Below, one piece after another: positions 10,857 through 22,215 of a stretch of DNA of 64,000 nucleotides. Within the stretch, counting starts at the first letter, position 1. Each line of letters opens with the position of its first letter. The notes below the pieces were generated by a model. It searched no databases. It was not told where the DNA came from and worked only from the letters and a program-made list of their open reading frames with translations. The stretch is taken from positions 132,332 through 196,331 of the forward strand of contig JAMYWO010000035.1 in assembly GCA_024220525.1 (NCBI GenBank), in the 5' to 3' direction. This DNA comes from Cochliopodium minus. Lineage: Eukaryota > Discosea > Himatismenida > Cochliopodiidae. Position numbers and translations under genes: made by a program.

Positions 10857-12158
10857 ATGGGCAATTCTCTATCCAAAAAAGAAATCAAACCAAAAGGAAA
10901 ATTTATTATAGATAATAAATCTTCCATCAAATCCAATTATCTCATCCAAGAAAAGACAAATAAAATTGAGGGTATAATCAAGATTGGAGAGGATTACGAG
11001 AAGCAGATTAATTTTCCAAAACCTATTATCATCAAGATAATCTGTCTATTAAATTGGAAAGATTTGAATTCCATCCTATCTTCTTGCAAACATTTTTTTT
11101 TCCTATCAAAGGAGGGTAACAAAAAAATATTCAATTTATATATTTAAATTATCTTTGAATTATTTAAATTATTTTTAAAAATTAAATTGTTAAACTAATA
11201 GATATTTTTTGGGTGAATTGGATTCTTAGTTACTCAAGTTTCACAATTGAGGAAATAGGAAAGAAAAGAGAGTTGCAAACTTATAAAGAAATTGTAGAAG
11301 AAATGAAAGCACCATGGGACATAGAAACATCTCATAAAGACCTTATATTTAAAGGTAAATTATTAATTTATTATAAACATTTTTTTTTTTTTTTATTTGT
11401 TTGATTTTGAATAAATATGAAATTAATTTTGTTTTTATTTTAAATATTCCTTAAATTATTCTTATTTTTTTAAAAGGAAATCAAGTGAGTCATCTTCCAA
11501 CTTATCATATGGCGGCAGCTTTCACAAAGAAGAAATTTATATTGGGATCACAAAACATGTTGTTTACATTTGAGCTTCAAATAAATAATGGTTCGAATTA
11601 TTCAACTGGTGTTTGTGTTGTAAATTGGTAAGAAATGAAATTAATAATTTTTTTATAAAACAAAATTTCCAAAAACTTTTTTTGATAAAAAAAAAAATTT
11701 TTTACAAGCTCTACAACTGACTGGTAAATGGTTTTTTTTTTTTAACCAAATTTTTTTAAAAAATTATCATTTTTTGAAATAGGTTACATGGAGGTGGGAA
11801 TGGATGGGGAGCGTAGGATATTTTTTGATTTTTTTGAATCATTTTTATTGATTTTAATTCAAATAAAAAATTTAATAGATACAGACCTGGTCTAATCAAC
11901 GACGAAAAGGATGTTTTTCAGGGGTTTTGTCTAATGAAAGTATTGATAACCAAAGAACCTCGTTACTTTGTTTACAATTGTACTTCGGATGCTCCTATCA
12001 AGTCCAACAGAATAATTTGTAACATGTCTGATGCAGTTTTGAGATTTTACGTTATCATTTCCAGAGAACAACATGTCGTAAGATATTTGAATATCAGATC
12101 AATTGATACAGTTCCTTCGGAGAAAGAAATAGACAAGAAATACCTCAAAAATTTATAA
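10857..12158 (+). CDS. F-box-like paralogue 2 (MGN family)
   Basis: Starts 45 bases after paralogue 1 stops. The N-terminus MGNSLSKKE fits the N-myristoylation pattern (Gly2, Ser6, basic residues after). The F-box-like segment reads INFPKPIIIKIICLLNWKDL, then SSCKHFFFL. Six exons include the 15-base microexon 11709-11723, which is placed exactly as in paralogues 1 and 3 and gives CSTTDWLHGGGNGWGAYRPG. Compared with paralogue 1 there is an extra intron after DLIFKG. The C-terminus has KVLITKEPRYFVYNC and LRFYVIISREQH. Same inferred role as paralogue 1. Confidence 0.7.
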
Positions 12159-12420
12159 AATGTTTTGAATTTCTTTTGAATTTTTTTTTTTTTAAAACTT
12201 TAGAAAATTTTATAATATCTTTAAATCAATTTATTATCTTCTTTTTGAATAATTGATACACGAAGGAAATGAATAAAAAACAAAAAATAATAAATCAAAA
12301 AAAAAAAATTTCCCGCCAAAAAATCAATCGATTGATTGCACCAACATCCAATTTATAAATAACATTAATAATCCTCCAAATAAATTAATCTTTTTTCGTT
12401 TCAAAATAATATAAAAAAAA

Positions 12421-13696
12421 ATGGGCAATAAAAACTCCAAACAAAATGTAATTCAAGATTTGAGGGAATCAAATGGTATTCTTCAATATATTACACCTTT
12501 TTTTTTTAAATTTTTGAAGAAAAATGCAAAAAATTAGAAATTAAATTTGTCTCTATAAAAAAGGAACATGAAAGGCAATTTAATATCCCTAATTCAATCC
12601 TGATAAAGATATTTTGTCATATGAATCCATTAGATATGCAATCTCTATTGCTATCATGCAAGCAATTTTATTTTTTATCTAAGCAAGGTAAATGAAAATG
12701 AAAATGAAAAAGAATAAAAAATTAAAATAAAAATGTGAAGTTATTTAAATTAAAATATTTTGAAAATTTCTTGAAAAAAACTATTTTTTTATTAGTTTTT
12801 TAATTATTAACTTCTTTTTTCGAAGTATCGTTTTGGAAGTTTTTGATACTAGAGAAATCGAGTTATTCAATTCAACTAATAGAAGAACTTTCATATAAAA
12901 AATCATATCAAGAGATTTACAGAGAAAGTACTACGGGGTGGGATGTAGAGAAGTCAGATCAAGATCAGCTCAACATTAAGGGGTTTTACGTGAAGCAAAA
13001 CAAATTAGGAGAAATGGCTTCTGCGATCACTAAGAGAAAATTCGAATTGGGAAAACAAAACATGTTATTTAAATTTGGATTAAAAATCAGCAATTTTTCA
13101 TCTTTTTATACGGGCATTTGTACACAAGATTGGTAAAAAAAAAATTTTTTTTTTTTTTGGAAAAATTTATTGTTTTGATTAAATTTTAAAATTTAAATTA
13201 TTTTAAAATTTTAATTATTTTAAATTTAAAATTTAGTCACAATCAAGCTTGGTAACAAATAATTTTTTCTTTTTTTTAATTCTCAATAATCAATCTTTTA
13301 TTTTATTCTTTAATAGGATGTACAGTGGAAAAAAAAGTTGGGGAGTGTAACAAAAATTTTTTTTTAAAAAAAAATTTAAAAGAAATTAATGATAAAAACA
13401 TTCTTTTTTTTAGTATGGGGAATGACAAAAATAAAAAACTACAAAATTTTTCTTTAATCAAAATTTTAGTAACCAAAGAACTAAAATGTTACATAGAGAA
13501 CTTTACAAACTCTTCTTCTTATGATGTAATTAACATTGATTTATCTGAGTTTGAACAAAAAAACCCTACTGTTCATTTTTATGTTGCCATTGAAGGTGAT
13601 CAAAGCGAAATTAAATTTATCACTGTCAGATCTTTGGGAGATCAAATACCTAAGCTAGATTCTTTTTCTTTTTATGAATTTAAGCAAAGTTTATGA
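12421..13696 (+). CDS. F-box-like paralogue 3 (MGN family)
   Basis: The N-terminus MGNKNSKQN again fits myristoylation. An additional short first exon (12421-12475) ends in phase 1 and is followed by the F-box-like exon (FNIPNSILIKIFCHMNPLDM, then SCKQFYFLSK). The body keeps TGWDVEKSDQDQL and KRKFELGKQNMLFKFGL. The 15-base microexon is at 13237-13251. The motif after it is diverged: WMYSGKKSWGV instead of WLHGGGxxWGAY. The last exon gives KILVTKELKCYIEN. This is the most divergent of the three MGN copies. Confidence 0.65.
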
Positions 13697-13965
13697 TTTT
13701 TTCAAATATCAATAAATTTGACCATCAAAATAGAAGATCCCATCAAATTAATCTATATTGAAAGGGAATCATTTGTTCTGGGGATCTTTTTTTTTTTCTT
13801 TCTTTAAATCAATAAAATATTTTTGATTTCTTATATTTTTAAAATAAGCTTCCGAAATTATTCCTATAATGTCCCATTTTGTTTCCTGATCTATCCATCT
13901 ATCATCCAGATCCAATTTTTATTTGATTTTTGTGTTTTTGAAGCATTGAAAAAAAAAAAAAAAAA

Positions 13966-15153
13966 ATGAACAAAAGAAACAACGAATTATGCAATGAAAA
14001 AAAAGAGGAAGATTCAAATATCAAGAGGCCATGTCAATATATGTTGGTATATCAAAGCAAATTAAGTGAAATATAATTATATAATTTTTTTTTTTTAATT
14101 ATTTCAGAGAAATAATGAAAATAAAGAAACAATGAAAGAGAAATCGTCAAAGATAATGGAGGTATATGATAAGCAGATTAATCTTCCCCGGAATTTATTG
14201 CTCAAGATAATCTGCCTCTTGGAATACAGCGATATCTCCTCCTTCCTGCAATGTTGCAAGCAGATATATTTCATATCGAAGACAGCACAATTCTGGAGGG
14301 ATCTGATAGACAATAAAACACTATACAATAAGGAGGAATTGAAGGATATATGCAAGATAGAATGCTGGAGACAGATCTTCTTGGAATACACGTCAGGATG
14401 GGATATCTGTTCATCTGATCACGATCATCTCACCTTCCATGGCAAGTTGGTGCGACATGTCGATACATTCCATGTGGCGAGGGCATATACCAAGAAAAAA
14501 TTCATGAGTGGGCAAGAGAACATGATGTTCACTTTTGAGTTTAAGATGAATTCTAAAAGTGCGAGTAATTGTGAAGTGGGCTTTTGTTTGGAAAATTGGT
14601 ATTTTAAAATAAAAAAATTTTTATTTTTTTTTAATTAAATTTAATTATTTCCCAAAAAATAAATTATTAAACTTTAAAAATTAAATAAAGATTATGATTA
14701 TAATTTAATTATTTTTTAAAGCAAGAATGATGAAGGGAATAAATGTTCAAAGTGGTCAATGTAAGAAAATACAAATAAAAAAAATTAAAATAAAAGAGGA
14801 TAAAAAAATAAAAAAAATAAAATAAAAACTAAAATAAAAACTAAAATAAAATAAAAAATAAAATAAAAAATAAAAACTGAAAATTTTTTAAATCTTTTAG
14901 AAATTGTGGTTTATTTTTCACTGAAGACGGAATGTCATGTATGAAAGTTTTGATAACTAAAGGAAGGAAATATTACATATACAACTCTTTGTCAAACTCT
15001 GTGTTGCAGTGTTACGGTTGCACTTATGCAAATAAAATGCTCCGCTTTTATGTGGAACTGGCCAACAAAGATGATGAGGCGAGATTTTTGTGTGTAAGGC
15101 CTGTTGGTCCTGTACCAGAAGATTTTGATGTTAATTTTATTAAAGATTTATGA
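13966..15153 (+). CDS. F-box-like paralogue 4 (no MGN start)
   Basis: Four exons. The first (13966 to about 14046) encodes a charged N-terminus without the MGN motif. Exon 2 (to 14598) is a single long exon containing the F-box-like segment (INLPRNLLLKIICLLEYSDI), then FWRDLIDNKTLYNKEEL, WRQIFLEYTSGWDICSSDHD and KKKFMSGQENMMFTFEF. The small exon after it is longer than in the relatives (about 38 bases), and the LHGGG...PGL block is absent, replaced by a Cys-containing stretch. The end keeps KVLITKGRKYYIYNS and LRFYVELANKD. Codon use is less A/T-biased than in the neighbours, so this copy may be under stronger constraint. Confidence 0.7.
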
Positions 15154-15322
15154 ACATAATAAAAGTTTTTTTTTTTTAGACAAGTCCAAAATTTATTGGT
15201 GGATATTAATTCCAGAAAAATTTTTAAAATGTTTTTCGGATTAAAGGATGATCAAATCTTTTCTTCCAATCATTTTTGTATTTAATTTTATTTTTTCAGA
15301 TTATAAAAATTTAAAAAAAAAA

Positions 15323-18300
15323 ATGTCTTATGAAATTCTAAGCAATATAGAGAAAATAAGATACAAAGTATATTTTCCAAAAATATGAATCATCATATCA
15401 ATCATATGAAAGACAAATATCCTTTCCATAAAATAAATATATATTATTTCTACCTCATATCTTATTATTCTGAAAACACAATAGACATTCCTGAAATGGG
15501 TAAACATGCATTTGCATGATAAACAAATTGTGATTGATAATCTGGTGATAGATATGTGTTCGGGACTCTATCTTTGCTATCTCATCGAGAGCGTAACAAA
15601 AAAAGAGATTAAGAAGGTGAATAAGGCTCCCAAAGTGAAATTTCACTACCTATACAACATCTCCCTAGCATTTGATGCTATCAAAGATCGATTTCGATTG
15701 ATCAATCTTCCTCCCGTAGATATTTATGATGGCAGAGTGAGGAAGACCATGTATCTCTTGTGGAAAATAATCATGCATTATCAATTGATAGATCTCTTGC
15801 CTCATATCCAAACAAAAGGTAAAATAAAAATCAAAAAAATATAATTAATAAATTCAATTAGAGAGTAGAAATGTTCAAAATTTTACAACGATTAAATTTT
15901 GTTAGTAATTAATTTATATCTGTTAAATTTTGGCATGTCTAATTGGAGAGATCTTCAAAACAGTTTTAAAATCTTTTGGACATGTCTAAAATTCAAATAA
16001 AAATATAAGATTTTAAAGAAATAAAACTGATTTATTTATTAAATATGTTTAGAAAAAAATTTTTAAACAAACAAATTTTTATTTTCAATTACAAAACATC
16101 AATTTAAAAATAATTTTTAATTATATTTCAAATAAATTGTTTTAAAAAGATAATAAGGATAAGGAACTTTCAGACGAGGAAATAGAAGAAACAATTAAAA
16201 AAGAAATTCTCATTTTGGCCCAACAAGAAACGAAAGGACTCACCCAAATCTCCCCAAATAGTCTTAAAGAGAGTTTAAAGGATGGTTCATTGTTGTGTGC
16301 TCTCATTCATTCCAAAAATCCCTTCCTCATTGATTTTAATAATTTAGACAAAGTAACAAAAAAAACTTTTTAAATTTTATTTTGATTTCAAAGTTTAATT
16401 TTGATTTTAAATTATTTTTTCATATCATTTTTTTTAATTTCTTTAAAAATTGTTAAATCAAAATTTATTGTTAATTATTCAAATTTTAATTAATTTCTAG
16501 TTTGTTAGACTAACATTTTAATTTTTTTTATTTTTTATTTTTTTATTTTTATTATTTTTTATTTTTTAATAAAAGAAAAATGGAGAAAAAAATAATGAGT
16601 TCGCAATGAAGATTTTGGAAGAAGAATATTCAGTTCCACAATTAATAGAAGTGAAAAACATATACGTAGAAGGAGAATTAGAGGAGAAATCTTTGTTGAC
16701 GTACTTGTCTCTCATTCTTTTAATTCTCCGCGATAAAGAGTTGGTCGAAAAAAACGAAAAAAATTTTCAACAGAAATTGCCTGAGAATACTCTCGTCAAT
16801 TTAGAACAAAGAAAGAAAGTCGAAGAAGAGTTGGAAGTAAAAAAAAATTATTTAAAATTATAAAATAAAAAAATAAAAAAATATATAATAAATAAAAATA
16901 ATTAAATGATTAAATAAAAAAATTATAAAAATAAAAAAATAAAAAAATTATAAAAAAATAAAAAATAATAAATAAAAATAATTAAAAGATTAAATAAAAA
17001 AATTAGAGAGAAAAAGAAAAAGAGGAAAGGGAGAGAATGGAGAAATATGAGGAAGAGAAAAAGGAAATGGAAGAGATAGAGAAAGAAGAAGAAATGAAGG
17101 TGTTGCTCGACACCAATTTGTTGAACGAAACAGGTGAGAAAATAAAAATAAAAATTAATAAATGAAAAAATTAATAATAAAAATTAAAAGGAATTCCCTT
17201 GTATGAAAATAAGGACATGTCCGGGTAATATTTTTTATTTTAATTCATTTTAATTTATTTCAATTTATTTCAATTTATTTCAATTTATTTCAATTTAATG
17301 AATTTAAAGAAATTTTGTTGCTTTTAACACTTTGGAGAACTTGAAAATAAATCAAGATTTTTATACACCAGGAGGAATTAAAATTAATAGGTTCGATAGA
17401 AATTCTGTGAGATTCGGAAATCAACTCTTAATTTTTCCTGATGTAAAAAAGAAATTAAATATTTAAGAAAATAAAATAATAAAAAATAAAAATAAAATAA
17501 AATAAAAATATAAAAATAAAAATAAAATAAACAAAAATTAAAAAAAAAAAAAAAATTTAAATAAAACAAAATTATTTAAAAACAAATTAAAAAAATCTGG
17601 TTGATAAAAAAAATGAAAAATAAAAAAATTAGTCGAAAAAAGATACAAAAAATAATCATCGAGTGAAAAGTTTCTACGTTCCTGAATTTGATTACGAAAA
17701 ATTAAAAGACCTAAACACCAACGAAAAAATAGGAGAAAATGAAAAAACAATTATTTTTGAAAACAATAAAATTGAGAATAATGAAAATAATGAAATAAAA
17801 ATTGTTGTTGATGATATTGAGACTCCTCTTGTTCGGAAGGGCACTAGGACGATTAAGATGGAGCAAATGAGGAAGATTAAGGCTCATCTTGTTTCTACTG
17901 AGCAGAGATCTGAATCTTTGAGCTCAAACAGGTTTTTTATTGTAAAGAATTTAAAAAAATAAATAAATAATAAAAAATAAATAAAAAATAAACAATAAAC
18001 AATAAACAATAAAAAAATTAAATAAAAAATAAACATTAAACAATATACAAATAAACAATAAACAATAAACAATAAACAATAAAAAATAAAAAATTAAAAT
18101 TAAATAATTAAAATTTAAAAATTAAAAATAAATAATTAAATAATTAAATAATTAAATAATTAAAAAATAAAAATAAAATTTAAAAATTAAAAATAAATAA
18201 TTAAATAATTATAAATATAAGTAAACATTTCAAAAAATTATAAAATTAAATGTATTCAAAAAATATTTTTAAAAAAAGGTATACAAATTGGATTGTGGTG

Positions 18301-18575
18301 ATGGAGAAAGTAAATGGAACATATTTAGAAGGTATAGTCAATTCGACAAACTCTACAAATACCTCCAAAGCAAAAAACTCGCAATAAATGCGAAACTTCC
18401 TCCCAAAAAAGTGAAAAACTTTGGCGGATATTTCCAACTGGGTCAGTCGGAGATGGATTTAAGGTTTTGCAGTCTCAGTCAGTTTATTGATGATGTTTTG
18501 CATGATAAGTTTGCTATGCAAGATAGTTTTGTTGAAAGGTTTTTTAAACCAAGCATGATTGGAGATAAGAATTAA
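15323..18575 (+). CDS. Tandem calponin-homology plus PX domain protein
   Basis: Nine exons. Exon 1 (15323-15367, MSYEILSNIEKIRYK) splices in phase to exon 2 (15485-15818), completing the first calponin-homology helix as KTFLKWVNMHLHDK; FHYLYNISLAFDAI and RKTMYLLWKIIMHY follow. A second CH domain lies in the next two exons (LKDGSLLCALIHSKNPFLID, then EFAMKILEEEYSVPQLIE and LLTYLSLILLIL). A charged coiled-coil, a linker with FYTPGGIKINRF, and a C-terminal PX domain follow (RFFIVYKLDCGD, KWNIFRRYSQFDKL, then AKLPPKK). Tandem CH domains usually bind F-actin and PX domains bind phosphoinositides, so the protein may tie membranes to actin. That role is inference. The gene interrupts the F-box paralogue cluster. 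Confidence 0.8.
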
Positions 18576-18862
18576 TTAAATAATGAAACAAATGTAAATA
18601 TGTATTTCGATTGAAGACAATTTTCATTTAATTTAATTAAATTTTTTTTTTCACTAATATTAAAATTAAAAATTAAAAATTTAACTTTAAAAAAAAAATA
18701 CTAACTTGGATATTTCATATGATAAAAATTTTTTTTAAAGGTGAACAAAGAGAATAATTTGATTAAATAATATTCGAATCCAAGACAGGATAAACTCTTT
18801 AAATTAATTATATAAAAAAAATTGAATTTTAAAAAAAACTTAACGTTTATATTTTGAGAAAT

Positions 18863-20052
18863 ATGATAAAAGAAGAATATGATAGACAAATTGATATTCC
18901 AAAACCAATCCTCATAAAAATAATTTGTCTTTTGGAATTGAAAGAAATCTCTTCTGCACTTCTATCTTGCAAACAATTCTATTTTCTTTCCAAGATGGAT
19001 TCATTTTGGTTGAATTTGATAGATCAAAAAACAGAGATCAAAAAGGAAGAATTGAAAGAATTATCAGAAGAGAAATGCTACAGGCAAATCTTAATCGATC
19101 ATTTGATGGATAACATCAATCCCTGGAACATAGAAACATCAGATGATAAATTTCTCATTTTCAATGGTCGCCTTGCCACTCATACAAGCAATTATAATCT
19201 CGCCAATGTATATACCAAGAAGACATTTAAAATAGGAGAACAGAATATGTTATTCACTTTTGAATTAAAAGTTAATGAGGGGGATAATTATGCTATTGGT
19301 TTAAATTCAGTGGAAATGTAATTTTAATTAACGGATATATAAATTTTTTTTATTCTTCTAAAATTGTCCAATGTTTTTCAAACATATTTCTTATTTCTCT
19401 TTTTTTTTTTTAGAACCTCAAAACAAAATTGGTTGCATGGTGGAAGTAACAGTTGGGGAACGTAAAAAATTTTTTTACAAAAAAAAATAAAAACAAAAAA
19501 AGAAATTTCCAATAAAAAATTTAAAAAAATTTTTTTATTTAAACATTTTTTTTAATTATTTAAACATATTTTTTACATTTTTTGAATTTTATTTGACAAA
19601 TTTTTAATTCTTTTTTTCAAAATTAAAGTTATTTTATAATTTTGATTTAAATTAATCTATTAAAACTTTATTCTGTTTTAAATATTTTAATGAATTAATA
19701 ATTTTTTTACAAAGTGAAAACAAATTAAAAAATTATAATTTTTTTATTTAACATTATTTGTTTGTTATTATCAAAATAAAGTTATCACAGAAATTTGGGA
19801 ATTAATCCAGAATTAAACAATGGAGTTTCTCTATACAAAGTGTTGGCAACGAAAGACATGAATCTATACATCTACAATTCTACTTCTAAAAGCTTTTACA
19901 AGAGCATTCATACCACAGTAGAAGGAACACAAGCTTGTTTTCATGTTATCATTTCCTGTAAATATCACTTTGCCAAGTTTATCAAAATTGAGCCTGTTTA
20001 TAACTTGCCTCCGATTATCAATCAAGATTATTTTGAAAATTTATTAAAATAA
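18863..20052 (+). CDS. F-box-like paralogue 5
   Basis: Separated from the other four copies by the CH/PX gene. Three exons: 18863-19317, about 19414-19462 and about 19791-20052. It starts MIKEEYDRQIDIPKPILI without the MGN leader. The F-box-like and middle exons of the relatives are fused here with no intron, and the part corresponding to the 15-base microexon is joined to the next exon (ITSKQNWLHGGSNSWGT). The C-terminus reads KVLATKDMNLYIYNS and FHVIISCKYHFAKF. The exon fusions fit intron loss, possibly through reverse transcription of part of a transcript. Function as for the other copies. Confidence 0.7.
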
Positions 20053-20146
20053 AAAATTTATAAATTAATTTCAGCTAAAAAATAAAAAATTTAAAAAATT
20101 TTTGAAGAGAGATCTTTTCTTTTTATTAAAAAAAATAAAAAGGGAA

Positions 20147-20848
20147 ATGATAATATCTAATTCAAATGGAGGAATATCAGATCACAATATATTCATGAAT
20201 GGTTTTTTTATTTTTTTTTTTTTAATGAATTTTATTTCTACTAATACCATTCTTGAAATAGAAAATGGGGATGTCTATTCTTTTGGGGAAAATGATTATG
20301 GACAATGTGGAACAGGTGATAGGGATAATAGAAATCTTCCCACCAAAAACATGAACAATCCAAATATAAAATCAATTATATTGGATAGCAAAAGATCATT
20401 CTACATCGAGAGTAAGATTGGATAATTCTGATTTTGATTTTATTAAATTTTATAAATTATTTTATTTTTTATATTTTTTATATTTATTAAATTTTTAGGG
20501 AATGGTGATCTTTTTGGTTGTGGTTTATTTTTTTTTGGATCTTTACCCTTTTATAAAATGTCAATTTCTTTTTTGATAGGATTAAATGAGAGAGAGGGAA
20601 TGGGAATCGAAAGCGATGATGACGACTGTGTTTTAAAATTTACCTTTATTTGTTCTAATGTTTTAAAAATATGCCTAGCAAGTGAGAGAATTTATGCTTT
20701 GAAATGTAAAATGTTTTTTTTAAAAATTTTTAATTAAAACTATAAATTCTTTATTATAATCTTTGACTTTGACAAACTTATTTTTATTTTTTATTTTTTA
20801 TTTTTTATTTTTTATTTTTTATTTTTTATTTTTTATTTTTTATTTCTA

Positions 20849-20880
<32 letters not shown>

Positions 20881-21068
20881 TATTTTATTTTATTTTATAT
20901 TTAGTTGACGGAAAAGTTTACTTACAAAACTCATACGATGAAGACACCTTGGAACCGCTTTGTGAAGAAATTAAAATAGATAATGTAAAAACAATGTCGA
21001 GCGGCTACCAACACGTCCTATTTTTAAAAAGTAAACAGAAAAAAATAAAAATAAAAAAAATAACAAAT

Positions 21069-21100
<32 letters not shown>

Positions 21101-21166
21101 ATAAAAATAAAATAAATATAAAATAAAATGACACTAATAATAAAAATATTTCTTTAAATAAACAAA

Positions 21167-21197
<31 letters not shown>

Positions 21198-21896
21198 TAA
21201 AAATAAAAATAAAAATAAAAATAAAATGAAAAAAAATAAAATTAAATAAAATAAAAACAAATAAAAATAAAAATAAAAATAAAAATAAATAAAAATAAAT
21301 AAAAATTAAAAATAAATAAAATTTAAATAAAATAAAATTGAAAATAAATAAATGAAAAGATAATGGAGAGGTGTGGGTTTTTGGGTACAGTGAATCTGGT
21401 CAGTGCGGATTTGGGCAGCATGAACAAAAACTTATTGAAGATCCAACCCTACTTTATTCTAACAAAAACATTGTATCTATATGTTGTGGGCAAGAAAATT
21501 CTTTCATTTTGGAAAGTAAAAATTCTTTATTTTTAATTTTTTGTATTTTTGTTCCAATTTTTAGAAAAATATTTTTATTTTCTCATTTAATTTTAAATAT
21601 TTTTTTATTTTTTGAATTTTTTTTATTTTTTTATTTTTTATTTTTTTATTTTTTTATTTAGACTAATTTTATTTGTTATTTGTTATTTTATGATATATTT
21701 TTTTTTTATTTTTCTTTTATTTATTTTTTGAAAGGAAATGAAGAAGGAAAAACTGTTTTGAATTGTTTCGGTTACAATTTCAATGGGTCTTTGGGTTTGA
21801 ACAACTTTGATCATCAATTTGGGATTGCACAAATCACTTCTTTTCCCAATATTTTATCTGTTCATTCAAGTGGTTATCACACATTTATTTTGTTAG
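20147..21896 (+). CDS. RCC1-repeat protein, 3' end missing
   Basis: RCC1 repeats form seven-bladed propellers. Readable blades: NGDVYSFGENDYGQCGTG, NGDLFGCG, DGKVYLQNSYDE, NGEVWVFGYSESGQCGFG and NCFGYNFNGSLGLN, each followed by an ISCGxxHxxxL-like strand (for example SSGYQHVLFL, CCGQENSFIL, SSGYHTFILL). Introns fall between blades in phase 1. Near the N-terminus a hydrophobic stretch (FFIFFFLMNF) could be a membrane segment. After the fifth blade the exon ends at a phase-1 donor (21897) and then only A/T repeat follows until the opposite-strand gene begins. No terminal exon is found, so the gene is cut, most likely by a wrong join at 21.9-22.2 kb. Confidence 0.7.
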
Positions 21897-21900
21897 GTAA

Positions 21901-22200
21901 AAAAACTAATAAAATTAAAATTAAAAATTAAAAATTAAAAATTAAAAAATAAAATGAAAAAAATAAAATGAAAAATAAAAAATAACAATAAAAAATAAAA
22001 TTTAAATATTAATAATTAAAAATTAAAAAATAAAATTAAAAAATAAAAATTAAAAATAAAAATTAAAAATTAAAAATTAAAAATTAAAAATAAAAATTAA
22101 AAATTAAAAATAAAAAATAAAAAATAAAAAATAAAAATTAAAAATTGAAAATAAAAAATAAAAAATAAAAAATAAAAAATAAAAAATAAAAAGTTTTTAA
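21901..22200. repeat. A/T 7-mer repeat at a suspected wrong join
   Basis: The left side is mainly (TTAAAAA)n and related units; the right side ends in seven copies of (TAAAAAA). Two genes run into it from opposite sides and neither reaches a stop-containing last exon. The same two unit types, in the opposite order, border the other suspected join at 58.3-58.5 kb. Confidence 0.8.
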
Positions 22201-22215
22201 AAAACTTTTTTTTAC

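Noticed and set aside
18700-18800. TTCGAATCC motif suggesting a tRNA T-loop
   Set aside because: No matching acceptor, D or anticodon stems could be paired around it.
20763-21260. Phe-rich and Lys-rich frames on both strands
   Set aside because: They come from (ATTTTT)n and (AAAAAT)n intron repeats of the RCC1 gene.
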